Below are positions 1 to 9,726 of a DNA stretch of 64,000 bases, in pieces (position 1 is the stretch's first letter; the number at the start of each line of letters is the position of its first letter). Origin of the DNA: Coprinus comatus (taxonomy: Eukaryota; Basidiomycota; Agaricomycetes; Agaricales; Agaricaceae); contig JAWPGT010000027.1 in NCBI GenBank assembly GCA_034638255.1, forward strand, positions 1 through 64,000. Direction: 5' to 3'. The notes under the pieces are model-generated. The model did not search any database, had not been told where the DNA came from, and was given only the letters and a program-made list of their open reading frames with translations. A program made the position numbers and the translations under genes.

Positions 1-1067
1 TGGCATCGATGATGTCTTTCACTGCGAGATCCAGTCGGAATCGGGGTACGGGGTCCTGTCGATCGTGAGCGGCGTATCTCTGGTGGTTCATGAATGCTAG
101 GACGCGTTGTCCCTCGATTGATTGGTCGTTGTGTCGGTTGCTGTTGTAAAAGTGTCCTATCTCCTTGTAGAATGTTACTGTTCGTTTTATCGGCAGGGCG
201 GAGTTTAGGGTTTTGGATGTAGTGCTCCTCAATAACGGAGGTCGGGATGGTGTTGGAAGGGAGGCCTTTGTACTTGTTGCGGGGGCAATGCTTGGCATAG
301 TGGCCTGGAGCAGTTTGCTTACAGTGGTTGCAGAAGTAACTTTCGCAATGTGGTAGGAAGTGGTTATGTCCGTTACATGCAGGGCACCGACGCTGTGTGG
401 ATTTAATTGGTGGCATGTATGGGGTCTGGGGACATTGGCTGGGAACGTTTGGTGGGATAGTAGGTTGGTCAGGTAGTAGCTTTCCTGAGTGGTCAGGTTC
501 CGGGCCCATTGTTCGAGCATGTAGTGGTTCCTGAGGAGTGGTGTGAGTCGCTTCCGAGTCTCTAGAAAGGATTCCGTCCCTTCGAGTCTCAAGGTTGCTA
601 GTGCTAACATATCGTGGTCCAAAACTAACGCTGAAGAGCGAAGGTCTTGAATTTCGGGATCTGTCAAGATCCTGGAAAAGCTGGTGGAGGCTAGCATGCT
701 CTGGTTGTGAAAAACCATTCGATTGGAGTTTTTGACAAGTGTGGGCCAAGGTGTCCCAAAGGTACAGTTCCTTAGCTCTTTGAGGAAAGTAAGCAGATAG
801 GTCTTCCCGAAGGGTGTGAAGGAGTGTGCGGCGTTCAGAGTTGTTTCGATGAACGGATTCGAGGTCAGCGATGTATGTTTCGCATGATAGTCGGAATCGA
901 ACAAGCTGAGTGTCAGGGGAATACGGGAGAGGGATGCGTGTGGTGGAACCATTGGTAGGAGCCAAGGTTTGGGTTGGGAGTACGGTGGAGGGGGCATTGG
1001 TGATAGTAGTGATGGGTGTATTGGGAGGAGAGTAGAGCATTGAACTGGGGATTTGGTTAGAGTCCAT
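1..1067 (-). CDS. Gypsy copy A ORF3, zinc-knuckle protein, truncated by window
   Basis: This third ORF begins at an ATG (1067-1065) that overlaps the last codons of pol, so the pol stop and ORF3 start share bases. It is the minus-strand counterpart of 29071-30134. The coding signal changes frame as in copy C: an N-terminal helical part in one frame, a middle part in the next, then two CCHC-type knuckles back in the first frame. It is not an envelope protein: I see no signal peptide or membrane segment. The function is unknown; a second nucleic-acid-binding Gag-like protein is the simplest guess. The window cuts off the C-terminal third. Confidence 0.55.
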   Translation of the reverse strand, partial: MDSNQIPSSMLYSPPNTPITTITNAPSTVLPTQTLAPTNGSTTRIPLPYSPDTQLVRFRLSCETYIADLESVHRNNSERRTLLHTLREDLSAYFPQRAKELYLWDTLAHTCQKLQSNGFSQPEHASLHQLFQDLDRSRNSRPSLFSVSFGPRYVSTSNLETRRDGILSRDSEATHTTPQEPLHARTMGPEPDHSGKLLPDQPTIPPNVPSQCPQTPYMPPIKSTQRRCPACNGHNHFLPHCESYFCNHCKQTAPGHYAKHCPRNKYKGLPSNTIPTSVIEEHYIQNPKLRPADKTNSNILQGDRTLLQQQPTQRPINRGTTRPSIHEPPEIRRSRSTGPRTPIPTGSRSERHHRC

Positions 1068-4000
1068 GTCTCTCTTTATAGTCTTTTAGGATTGCTCCTG
1101 AATTGGTAAGATTCGATTCAGGTTCCCAAGAATCTTCCATGGAAGAGTATCCTTTCCAATGAACAAGATACCGTCTTGTCCTCGGTGTTCCTCGGTGGTT
1201 AAGGATGTTTTCGACTTTGTATTCTTCTTCTCCATTTATGATGTCTGGAGGTGGTGCTGTAAACATTTTGCCATATACGTCATTCTCTTTGACAGGAGTG
1301 AGGAGTTGGATATGGAATTTGTTGTGGATCCTCCACGTCATTGGTAACTCTAGTTCATAGGTGGTTGTTCCTATTTTGCGTAGAATTTTGAAGGGGCCTT
1401 CTCGGCGCTGTGCCATTTTCTTCGATTTGTATTTGATTTGGAGGTTTCTGTTATCGAGCCAGACCCGTTGTCCTGGTTCTAGGGTTGGTAATGGTCTGTT
1501 CGATCGAGCGGCCATAAGTTGACGCATATGTTCATGAGCTTCTTGAGCCTGTTCTCTTGTTTGCTTGAGGTATTCAAATCGGGATGAGATAGATGGGATG
1601 TTTGAGGGTTCTTCCGTAGTATGGAATGTTTTTGGTGCATAGCCATACATTAGTTCGAATGGGGTTTGAGTGCGACCAGCATGGGTACGGGAATTGTGTG
1701 TAAATTCGAGGATAGGCAGTGCTCGTGCCCAGGAGTTGGGATTTGCAGAGCAATAGATGGATAAGAATAGTTCGATCTCTTGATTGAATCTTTCGGTTGA
1801 TCCGTCGGATTGAGGGTGATAGGCGGTCGAGTATGCAGGTTCTATATTTAGTTTTGAATAGAATTCTTGCATTGACTTAGCGATGAATTGGGGTCCTCGA
1901 TCTGAGATAACCTTTTCGGGAGTTCCGAATTTGGCAAATAACCGTTCTATCAATAGCTCGGCTATGTCATCGGCTGTGGCTGTTTTCGCAGTAGGAATAA
2001 TTAATATCCCCTTTGTAAGTCCATGGTCCACTATGGACAATATAGAGTCATAGGGGCCATCTGGAGGTAGATCCGTTATCATGTCCATGGAGATTTGGGT
2101 GAATGGACGGATGGAAGCGGGTCCTTTTATGGGTTGTAAAGGTGCTTTGAGTGGGTGGCGGTTGATCTTGTATTGTTGACAAGTTCCACAACCTTGAACG
2201 TAGTTGTGTACGAACGAGTTCATACCGGGCCAGTAACAGTATTGCTTTAGTTTTCGTAAAGTTTCTGTAATTCCTGGATGTCCAGCGGTGATATGGTCGT
2301 GTACTCTTTGTAAGAGGGATCGTCTAAGAAGAAGATCATCTGGGATGACAATCTTATTCTGGTAGCGGAGGAAACCATCGTCATCGATGACGTATGTTTC
2401 AGGAATGGATGAAGACCGTTGTTGAGTGACGTCTTTTATTTTCTGACCGATGAGGTCATCAATAATGCAGAGTGACGTTTCTTGTAAATCTGTGGAGAAT
2501 AATGACGGGGGTAGTGCAGTTACGTCATGATTATCGTCTCCGATAGGTATGTGATCAGGTCTTCGAGATAGATGATCAGCGGGACCATTTTTCTTGCCGG
2601 GAATATGTCGGATTTCGATGTTGAATCGTTGCATATACGCTGTCCATCGTGCTTGTCGTCGGTTGAGATCTTGAGGGTTCTTCCAACGTTTGAGGTTTTC
2701 GTGATCGGACCATACAATGGTTTTGTGTGGTGATCCTTCGAAGTAGTGTCTCCACTCTGTGAGTGCTCGAATTATTGCGAGAAATTCTTGCTCTGAGCAA
2801 TGATAGTTTCGTTCGGCGGGATTGAAACTTCGGCTGTGATAAGCAACTGGGTGCTTGACTCCATTGGTGTCTCGTTGTAGTAGGACAGCTCCTGTTGCGT
2901 ATAGAGATGCATCGCATTCTATTTCAAACGGTTTAGTTTGATCGGCAACTGTGAGGATGGGCTGTGTGAGAAATCGCGCTTTCAGATCTTCGAATGAAGA
3001 CTGGCATTCGGATGTCCAATCGAATACTTTAGTATTAGACATAAGAGCGTTAAGCGGATGTGCGAGGTCGGAGTAGTTTCGAATGAATTTGCGGTAGAAG
3101 TTGCAAAATCCAATGAACTTGCGAACGTCTCGTACTGATTTGGGTACGGGCCATTGTTGGATGCCTTGTAATTTTGCGGGGTCCATGGCGACGTTGTTGG
3201 GAGTGATGATTACACCGAGATACTCGAGGTGTTGTTTTTCGAATTCGCATTTCTCTGTTTTGAGAAATAGATCATTCTTTAGGAGGATTCGTAGTACTTC
3301 TTTAGTGATACGGCGAAGTTCCTCTTTAGTTTTGGCATGAATGAGGATATCATCCATATAGACAATGACTTCTCCATCATCTATCAGCTTTCTAAACAAT
3401 GAGTCCATCATTGCTTGGAAGGTAGCTGGCGAGTTGCACATTCCAAAGAACATGACTGTGGGTTCGAAAAGTCCTTTAGTTGTTTTAAAGGCTCCTTTCC
3501 ATTGATCTCCATCTTTTATGCGGATATTGTTATATCCTAGACGAACATCAAGTTTTGTGAACCATTTCGAATCTCTCAATTTGTCGAGTATTGATGAGAT
3601 GAGGGGAATGGGATATGCGTTTTTGATAGTGTGTTGATTTAGATATCTGTAATCTTGACAGGGCCGTAGTTTTCCATCTTTCTTTCCTACAAAGAAGAAA
3701 GGGGAGGCCATAGGTGATTTTGAAGGTCGAATGTAACCTTTTTCAAGATTCTCTTTTAAGAAGGTGTCGAGTTCCTTCTCTTCTAGAGGTGATAACCGAT
3801 ATGGTTTAATTGAACGAGCTTCGAATGAATCTTCGAGTTCAATTTTATGATCCCAAGGTCGGGTTTGAGGAAAGCGTTCTGATGCTTTCTTGTCAAAGAG
3901 TTTGTAGAATTCGGCAAACTCTTTAGGAACGACTTTCTTAGGGTCGTCTTGTTTCTTGTCACCAAATTGTTGAGCAATGGTGTTAGAGGATGATGTTTTG

Positions 4001-4551
4001 ACGTTGATTTCAACTGAGTCTTCCTCGTCGAGGCAGATTTTGTTCAGTTGTGTGTCATCATCTGTAATGGTTTGAATTAGATCAAGGTATATCTCGTCGC
4101 TTGATTCTTCTTCTTCTCTCCATTTAAGTAATCTGTCAGACCAATTGATGTCTGGATTATTTTCCTGTAACCAGGGGAATCCTAAAATGATTCTAGGTTT
4201 TCCGAGACTGATTATTTTGGCTTCGATGGTTGTTTGTCGACCATTAACTGTACAGTTCAATGGGGAATAGAATGAACAAACACCATTTTTGGTACCATCT
4301 GCATTGTAAGCAGTAATGGGTTTTAAGAGTTTCTTGACAGGCCATTGGTGTTGTTTTACCAAAGCTGGGTCAATGAAATTTCCTCCTGCTCCTGAGTCGA
4401 TGAGGGCAAGGATATCCACGGTTTCTGAGTTGGCTACTGCACTGGAAGTTTGTGTGGGGGCGTAGATAGAGTTGGATCCATTTCCTCCGAGTTGTACAGC
4501 GTTGAGTGGAAGAGGAATAGAATATGATGATGTAGATGGGGCAGTAGACAC
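1057..4551 (-). CDS. pol: Gypsy copy A Pol polyprotein (PR-RT-RH-IN-chromodomain)
   Basis: Intact frame of 1164 codons counted from a GTG, but the frame is open to about 4683, overlapping the end of gag in the -1 frame; there is no usable ATG, so expression probably needs frameshifting from gag. Domains in order: aspartic protease with DSGAG at 52-56; reverse transcriptase with first Asp at 335 and YMDD at 398-401; RNase H with D547, E589, D616; integrase zinc finger H753-H758-C788-C791; integrase core D823, D884, E920 (35-residue spacing between the last two); chromodomain about 1107-1161. The chromodomain and family resemblance place it among fungal chromoviruses (Tf1/sushi-like). All catalytic residues are present, so it could be functional. 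Confidence 0.95.
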   Translation of the reverse strand: MSTAPSTSSYSIPLPLNAVQLGGNGSNSIYAPTQTSSAVANSETVDILALIDSGAGGNFIDPALVKQHQWPVKKLLKPITAYNADGTKNGVCSFYSPLNCTVNGRQTTIEAKIISLGKPRIILGFPWLQENNPDINWSDRLLKWREEEESSDEIYLDLIQTITDDDTQLNKICLDEEDSVEINVKTSSSNTIAQQFGDKKQDDPKKVVPKEFAEFYKLFDKKASERFPQTRPWDHKIELEDSFEARSIKPYRLSPLEEKELDTFLKENLEKGYIRPSKSPMASPFFFVGKKDGKLRPCQDYRYLNQHTIKNAYPIPLISSILDKLRDSKWFTKLDVRLGYNNIRIKDGDQWKGAFKTTKGLFEPTVMFFGMCNSPATFQAMMDSLFRKLIDDGEVIVYMDDILIHAKTKEELRRITKEVLRILLKNDLFLKTEKCEFEKQHLEYLGVIITPNNVAMDPAKLQGIQQWPVPKSVRDVRKFIGFCNFYRKFIRNYSDLAHPLNALMSNTKVFDWTSECQSSFEDLKARFLTQPILTVADQTKPFEIECDASLYATGAVLLQRDTNGVKHPVAYHSRSFNPAERNYHCSEQEFLAIIRALTEWRHYFEGSPHKTIVWSDHENLKRWKNPQDLNRRQARWTAYMQRFNIEIRHIPGKKNGPADHLSRRPDHIPIGDDNHDVTALPPSLFSTDLQETSLCIIDDLIGQKIKDVTQQRSSSIPETYVIDDDGFLRYQNKIVIPDDLLLRRSLLQRVHDHITAGHPGITETLRKLKQYCYWPGMNSFVHNYVQGCGTCQQYKINRHPLKAPLQPIKGPASIRPFTQISMDMITDLPPDGPYDSILSIVDHGLTKGILIIPTAKTATADDIAELLIERLFAKFGTPEKVISDRGPQFIAKSMQEFYSKLNIEPAYSTAYHPQSDGSTERFNQEIELFLSIYCSANPNSWARALPILEFTHNSRTHAGRTQTPFELMYGYAPKTFHTTEEPSNIPSISSRFEYLKQTREQAQEAHEHMRQLMAARSNRPLPTLEPGQRVWLDNRNLQIKYKSKKMAQRREGPFKILRKIGTTTYELELPMTWRIHNKFHIQLLTPVKENDVYGKMFTAPPPDIINGEEEYKVENILNHRGTPRTRRYLVHWKGYSSMEDSWEPESNLTNSGAILKDYKERHGL

Positions 4552-4586
4552 AGATGGAAGAGAGTTAGACGTGGTGGCTAATCTCT

Positions 4587-5747
4587 TTAAGCAAAATCCT
4601 TGATTTCGCTGTTGAAATCGTCGTTCATGTTATCTTGGGAGAAGTAATCGTAGACGTCTGCTACTTCTTCTTCAGGGGCGGTTTCAATGAGGTTGTTGAT
4701 CTGGCGTCGTAGATGGGGGTTTCGATTTTTGGTCGGGGCCTTCCTCTGGTTGTACGCCTGGCGAGGGATTGTCCTCGGGCGATTAGGTGATGGGCCAGTT
4801 CGTCGAGCTGGGCATCGGTTGGCGAAATGGCCTGGTTTCTTGCAGAGGAAACAGAGTCGATCTCTGAATAATTCCTTTTGTTCGCTTGTGAAGACTCTGT
4901 CGATGAATTGATTAAGGATTTCTCCGGGATCAATTTGAGATGGCTGAGGGGCTTCTTCTTCAAAGTCCTCCTGTTCATCGTGTATGTTACAGAGTTCCTC
5001 TTCACCGTTGAGGCGAAGGTTATTGATTGCCTCTTCGATGTAGTCGACATCCATGGCGTACGGGTCTTTTGCGACCACGGGTGGTTGAACGTAACGCGGG
5101 ATAGACTGCGGTTGATGAAAGTTTTGAGCCTGGCGATAGCGAGGGTTTTGACGTATTTGAGGGTTCCTTTGGGGATAGTGTGTCTGACGATAGTCTCGTT
5201 CAGACTGAAGTATGTGGCTGGCTGCGCGGGCAGCGCCTTTCCATGCTTCATAGGTATCGGCTGGCATGGCTCTGATGGCATACATTCCAATTGTGGGTTC
5301 AAGACCCATTTTGAAGAGATGGATTTTGAGTGTGTCTTGTGTGATTTGTGCTTCAAGTGCGAGGGATTCGAATTCTGCGATGTACTCGTGTACGTTGCGC
5401 ATTCCTTGTTTAAACTTGGTAATCCGGGCCATGGCATCTGAGACATGGGTGGATGAGCGGAAGCTTGTGTCCAAGGCTTTGTTGAATGCTGTGAAGGTTC
5501 CGAAGTTGTAGGTTGAGTTCTTGTCGTCATATGCGCTTTCTGTGAAGGCATGTGCCCATGTGGCTGCCGGTCCAACCATAAGGGAAAGAGTGTATAGGAT
5601 CTTTGTTTCGCTGTCATGGAATCGGGCTTGATCTGCTGCATAGTAGATTCCAAGTCGTTGTTTCCAATGACCGTAGGATGCTGTGTCTCCAGCGAATGGT
5701 GGGGGAACTGGGAGTTTGAGTGCTGGGACTGTAGTTGTGGAGGGCAT
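4587..5747 (-). CDS. gag: Gypsy copy A Gag (capsid plus zinc knuckle)
   Basis: 386 codons from the first ATG. Residues about 20-190 match the retrotransposon capsid pattern (rich in W, helical), followed by a Q/P/R-rich linker, an acidic segment (about 235-275) and one CCHC knuckle at C299, C302, H307, C312 with a basic tail. The frame stays open for another 507 nt upstream (to about 6254) without an ATG and encodes a Ser/Pro-rich stretch, so the true N-terminus may be longer. It ends in TAA just before pol; pol overlaps in the -1 frame. Confidence 0.92.
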   Translation of the reverse strand: MPSTTTVPALKLPVPPPFAGDTASYGHWKQRLGIYYAADQARFHDSETKILYTLSLMVGPAATWAHAFTESAYDDKNSTYNFGTFTAFNKALDTSFRSSTHVSDAMARITKFKQGMRNVHEYIAEFESLALEAQITQDTLKIHLFKMGLEPTIGMYAIRAMPADTYEAWKGAARAASHILQSERDYRQTHYPQRNPQIRQNPRYRQAQNFHQPQSIPRYVQPPVVAKDPYAMDVDYIEEAINNLRLNGEEELCNIHDEQEDFEEEAPQPSQIDPGEILNQFIDRVFTSEQKELFRDRLCFLCKKPGHFANRCPARRTGPSPNRPRTIPRQAYNQRKAPTKNRNPHLRRQINNLIETAPEEEVADVYDYFSQDNMNDDFNSEIKDFA

Positions 5748-6802
5748 CTTTGAATTTGAGCTTGGCGAGCTGTTTGTAGTAGGTGCGAAGGGATTTGGTG
5801 GAGCCGGGGGTAATGACGGAGTGTGTGGAGTTGTTGGGTTGGCGGGAGTTGTGATTGGTGTATGGACTCGAGACGGGATAGTAACTCTAGGTCTTCGAGG
5901 AGGGATTGGCGGGGGGTCGTCGTCTGAGTCGTCTTCTTCAGATGAAGATTGTTGTGGTTTTTCCCTGTATTGTCTTGAAGTTTCGCTAGATTGCGAACCT
6001 TGTCGTTGTATAGGACTAGGTTCTCCGAAAAGCTGAGATTGGGGAGGTACTGGTGGTTGTGTATAAAATGACGAGGTGGAGCGTCCAGAGTCTTGTGAGG
6101 TAGAGGCTTGGATCGGTCCGGGGATGTGAACTGGGAAGGGTTCGGTGGAAGGGGTTTCTCGGTAGCGAGATCTGCTTCGTTGAAGTTGTGTCCTATCAAA
6201 TTCCGGTTTAGGAACTGATGTTTGACTGGTTCTTCGTTGTCGTGAAATGATGATTCAGAGTTGGTGGTTGCCCAAGAATTTGTAGAGGTTTTTATAAAGG
6301 AGTGTGGTGGTGTAAGGAATGGATTGGGAATGGAAAAGGGAGAACTGCTGCCTAACAGCTTGATAATGCTCGCTTAGAGCTTTTACTGACTAACAGCTTG
6401 AGTGCTCGCTTAGAGCTTTTACTGACTTAACAGCTTGCGCTCGCTTAGAGCTTGACGGCCAGGGGGTCCTAATTAAAGGGGCCTGACTACGACTTACTAA
6501 ATGCGTAGATTTCAGCGATGTACAAACCCACCGCGGTCCGGTTGGCTAGGATTTCAAACACCTAGACTTCCCACTTTGCTCCGGCGAAGGAGTATCACTT
6601 TGTGAGCTGCGACGCGTTATACCAGGGATTAGCGGGTATAACGACTACCAGTATACCACTAAGAGGTACCGGTTAGACCAGAACAAGTAACGCCGTTTCA
6701 AGTTCCAAGATGACGGGAATCGATTGACTGCCGGGTTTCGACAATCCTCCGTTCGGTTCCAAGGGGGAGAGACCGGATAACCCTACCGGTCCAGTGAAAG
6801 GG
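5748..6802 (-). other. Gypsy copy A leader between PBS and gag ATG
   Basis: Untranslated leader of the element plus the ATG-less upstream extension of the gag frame (5748 to about 6254). It contains a three-unit tandem repeat (6351-6453). Nearly identical leaders are found in copies B and C. Confidence 0.8.
6351..6453 (-). repeat. Three-unit tandem repeat in gypsy leader (copy A)
   Basis: Three units of about 35-40 bp, each pairing an AAGCTCTAAGCGAGC core with an AAGCTGTTA-like core, separated by GTCAGTAAA-type linkers. The same block is at 10076-10178 and 23688-23790. The complementary AAGCT/AGCTT cores could form RNA stems in the leader. Confidence 0.8.
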
Positions 6803-6814
6803 AAGCTTTAATCT
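6803..6814 (-). promoter_or_regulatory. Predicted self-priming PBS, copy A
   Basis: Two bases after the LTR the minus strand reads AGATTAAAGCTT, the exact complement of AAGCTTTAATCT inside the LTR (minus strand, 6993-6982), just downstream of its TATA box. This is the arrangement expected for Tf1-type self-priming rather than a tRNA primer. Confidence 0.65.
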
Positions 6815-6816
6815 AA

Positions 6817-7441
6817 TGTTATGACCACGAACCGTTAAGCTGAACACTCCTGGAACTTAAACGCTAGAGTGCAGTCGTGTAGGAACGTGCGATCAATAAA
6901 CACTCTGCTGCAATCTCAAGGCCTTTCAACCTAGTGACCGAGAGGTATGGAGACAGAGATGTATAAGGGCTACAACAGAAGAGATTAAAGCTTAAGGCTT
7001 TAATCGTCTAATACAGCGAGTATTTATACTATTCTAGGAATGTACCTATTAATAGCTACTAACTACGTATATCCCAAATACTCGTCATCGCTTTATAATC
7101 TACTCCATACACAATGCTAGAACTGTCAACAGGAGTAGGTGAGACATCGGGGTCGGGGACTATTTACTCCATATACAATGAAAGATTAGTCAACAGGAGT
7201 AAAATGACGAAACACATAACTAATACTGGAGCTGGGGAAATGCAGACTTCTAAGCATAAGTGGAGTCTCATACTTAGTTTGACGTTAGGTCATAACGATG
7301 TCATAGTGATGTCATCGGGGAATGGTATGTCAGGCGGAGTCGTCCATAGTGTCGTCATTGGGAATGAGTTCGGGGAAGATGGCGAACAAGTCTTCCTCGG
7401 TGGTGGTGGTACGGGCCGGTGGTTTGGGTGGGCTCGTAACA
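6817..7441 (-). repeat. LTR of gypsy copy A (625 bp)
   Basis: On the minus strand it begins TGTTACGAGC and ends GGTCATAACA, giving the inverted ends TGTTA/TAACA. It has a TATAAATA box, and its first bases encode the C-terminal tail of ORF3. Compared with the outer LTR pair it shares the C variant after TGTTACGAG and the CGTTATGACC variant with the LTR at 22700-23324. Confidence 0.9.
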
Positions 7442-7616
7442 GAAACTATCTACAGCTGAAACAGTGAGTGAAACGACAAGTGGAAGTCCGTAGAAAGTAC
7501 TAGTCCGAGGCTATATGAAACAGTAGTCCAAGGCTATGTGAAATGAGTAAGAGAAAGTACACTATCGTCCATCATTAGTTCTAATGATTAGTCGTGATAA
7601 ATATGAAACCGTAACA
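7442..7616 (-). repeat. LTR X, inverted partial copy
   Basis: On the minus strand it starts TGTTACGGTTTC at 7616 and matches 8910-9077 nearly base for base, then continues 7 bases further (ATAGTTTC instead of stopping at GTAGA) before gypsy A begins. It is therefore a second copy of LTR X, in opposite orientation, interrupted by gypsy A; the rest of X would lie left of the window. Confidence 0.8.
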
Positions 7617-8909
7617 CGATTGCCCTTCCTTACATCTATCAATAAGAAGTGAAGCCAATCTCGTCACACACAAAAAGCAAGGTGGCGGTACGTACTGATG
7701 CTTGTATATTAGTTTGTGTTCCATCTGCAAATTCAAAAACTCAGAAACAATGTAAATCTCCAGTAAACATTTGTAATACTCGCAGTAAAAAGCCATCCTA
7801 TATTACAGCTAATTGAGGATTTCATGGAATGGGAAAGGTGGGACTGTAAAAGACATACGATGGCCCGAACAAAGCGAGAACTTGGAGGCATATAAAAGTC
7901 ACTCAGAATGTAGACCAGCTCCCGCTAAAATGAATACATGAGCTTCAACAACACTTGGATGGTGAGTTCCGCAACCTACTTGTGAATATATTTGACCTTT
8001 TCCCATTCGAGATGTCAAGGAGGCTCGTTTGAAGGCTCGATGATTGTTAAATCTCACCTGTTCTGGCAGCAGCAAAATACTGTCATAAATTATGAACATG
8101 ATTTGTGATACTGAAAATACTACAAGCTCAGCCTGATTAGTACCGGAAGCTGCAGTCACTCTTACTCACCACATTGATAATTTCTTGTTTTGGCCCCTAC
8201 TTCTACTAACATTGAACTCATTTTGACTAAAGGGAGAGAGTATAGCAGTAATTTCAAACAGCAACGATTACTTGTTTACTATATATATTGTCTGTGTAGA
8301 TATTTTTATCCACTTCAAGAGGGAGGTACATAATTAACAGTATCACATAGATTTAGCTACCAATGAACTTGATAGCGATGACCTCGGAGCAATTACAAGA
8401 AGGCTCATACTAACATGAGCTAATAGCTAACATGGGCTAGTAGCTAACATGATGGCAAATTCGAAACAGAAGTAGCATAGGCTCAACGCCAAGCCTATGA
8501 CGCTCTACTCAAATAACCATGGTGTTAGAAAGCTAGTATTTTCAATCAATGTGATTAGTTTTGCAATAATACCAGTGAAGGAACGAAACAGTGATAATGT
8601 ATTCATTTTTTCTTTTAGTACAATTTGCCGGTTTGGAGTAAGTAACTCTAGTGGAGACGAATCAAGAGAAAACATCATATACGTTGTAAAAATAGTTAAA
8701 TACCGAGAAACTTTTCTATCATCTTGGAAATGGAAGTTGGAACATACTAAACTATAGATAGATAAGTAAGTATATCATGGGCTTCTCTTCGTATTCATTG
8801 TTCCCGGAATCAGTGTTGTCCTTAAATTTGATCCGTGGTGGTCGATTGATACTATGTAACGTTCATGAGTCCAGTTGATGGATCATTCACATAATCACAT
8901 CTCACTTCA
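7617..8909. other. Unique spacer between two inverted LTR X copies
   Basis: 1.29 kb of AT-rich sequence with only short ORFs (none above 90 codons). I see no recognisable gene. It is the only single-copy sequence in the left 31 kb. It ends on the right with CTTCA, the target duplication of LTR X. Confidence 0.7.
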
Positions 8910-9077
8910 TGTTACGGTTTCATATTTATCACGACTAATCATTAGAACTAATGATGGACGATAGTGTACTTTCTCTTACTCGTTTCACATAGCCTTGGAC
9001 TACTGTTTCGTATAGCCTCGGACTAGTACTTTCTACGGACTTCCACTTGTCATTTCACTCACTGTTTCAGCTGTAGA
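8910..9077 (+). repeat. LTR X, 5' part (split solo LTR)
   Basis: Starts TGTTACGGTTTC directly after CTTCA (8905-8909). The sequence is interrupted at 9077 by the gypsy composite and resumes at 30951. With the 3' part it makes one LTR of about 530 bp flanked by CTTCA on both sides. No internal region belonging to X is present, so it is a solo LTR. Confidence 0.85.
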
Positions 9078-9712
9078 TGTTACGAGTCCACCCAAACCAC
9101 CGGCCCGTACCACCACCACCGAGGAAGACTTGTTCGCCATCTTCCCCGAACTCATTCCCAATGATGACACCATGGACGACTCCGCTTGACATACCATTCC
9201 CCGGTGACATCACAGTGACATCACTATGACATTGTTATGACCTAACGTCGAACTAAGTATGAGACTCCACTTATGCTTAGAAGTATACATTTCCCCAGCT
9301 CCAGTATTAGTTATCTGTTTCGTCATTTTACTCCTGTTGACTAATCTTTCATTGTATATGGAGTAAATAGTCCCCGACCCCGATGTCTCACCTACTCCTG
9401 TTGACAGTTCTAGCATTGTGTATGGAGTAGATTATAAAGCGATGACGAGTATTAGGTTATAATTAGTTAGTAGCTATTATTAGGTACATCCCTAGAATAG
9501 TATAAATACTCGATGTAGTAGACGATTAAAGCCTTAAGCTTTAATCTCTTCTGTTGTAGCCCTTATACATCTCTGTCTCCATACCTCTCGGTCACTAGGT
9601 TGAAAGGCCTTGAGATTGCAGCAGAGTGTTTATTGATCGCACGTTCCTACACGACTGCACTCTAGCGTTTAAGTTCCAGGAGTGTTCAGCTTAACGGTTC
9701 GTGGTCATAACA
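9078..9712 (+). repeat. Outer 5' LTR of gypsy composite (635 bp)
   Basis: TGTTACGAGT to GGTCATAACA. It matches 30316-30950 with no difference that I could find, implying a young insertion. U3 carries 112 nt that, in the 3' copy, encode the C-terminus of ORF3. Confidence 0.93.
9501..9547 (+). promoter_or_regulatory. Gypsy LTR core promoter: TATA box and predicted RNA start
   Basis: TATAAATA starts at 9501. About 35 nt downstream, at 9536-9547, is AAGCTTTAATCT, the right half of a 9-bp hairpin with a 5-nt loop. The spacing fits a TATA-directed start, and the 12 bases are the exact complement of the PBS at 9715-9726. Confidence 0.65.
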
Positions 9713-9714
9713 TT

Positions 9715-9726
9715 AGATTAAAGCTT
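9715..9726 (+). promoter_or_regulatory. Predicted self-priming PBS, body B
   Basis: AGATTAAAGCTT, two bases after the LTR end, fully complementary to AAGCTTTAATCT at 9536-9547. No match to a tRNA 3' end is evident here. Confidence 0.65.

Larger units (their letters stand above)
1..7441 (-). mobile_element. Ty3/Gypsy chromovirus copy A, partial at window edge
   Basis: Read on the minus strand the order is LTR (7441-6817), PBS, leader, gag, pol with C-terminal chromodomain, then ORF3, which runs off the left edge of the window; the 3' LTR is not visible. gag and pol have no internal stops, so this is the best preserved gypsy copy here. It lies in an inverted copy of LTR X. The 5 bases flanking its LTR are GTTTC read on the minus strand (7446-7442); the matching 3' duplication would lie outside the window. 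Its LTR has the same length (625 bp) and the same variant bases as the central LTR at 22700-23324, so A and the inner element C belong to one subfamily. Confidence 0.93.

Noticed and set aside
4878..5441. 187-codon ORF antisense to gag (and its copies)
   Set aside because: Mirror of gag codon usage, conserved only because gag is conserved.
4661..6199. 512-codon ORF overlapping gag (also 10330-11868 and 23942-25456)
   Set aside because: Starts at TTG, lies in another frame over gag and its leader, and has the Ser/Thr/His/Gln-rich composition of an off-frame shadow.
6351..6453. CRISPR-like array in gypsy leader
   Set aside because: Only three units with near-identical spacers, inside a eukaryotic retrotransposon leader; it is a tandem repeat.
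7581..8159. Minus-strand DUF6533-like fragments in the spacer
   Set aside because: A short stretch looks similar to my memory of that domain, but no exon chain holds together.
7442..9077. Inverted LTR X ends as terminal inverted repeats of a DNA transposon
   Set aside because: The right copy continues beyond the gypsy insertion to a second LTR end with its own CTTCA duplication, which fits an LTR, and the spacer has no transposase.
9233..9712. Shorter 480-bp LTR starting TGTTATGACC with 10-bp inverted ends
   Set aside because: Three junctions start at TGTTACGAG and only that boundary gives matching target duplications and abuts the PPT.
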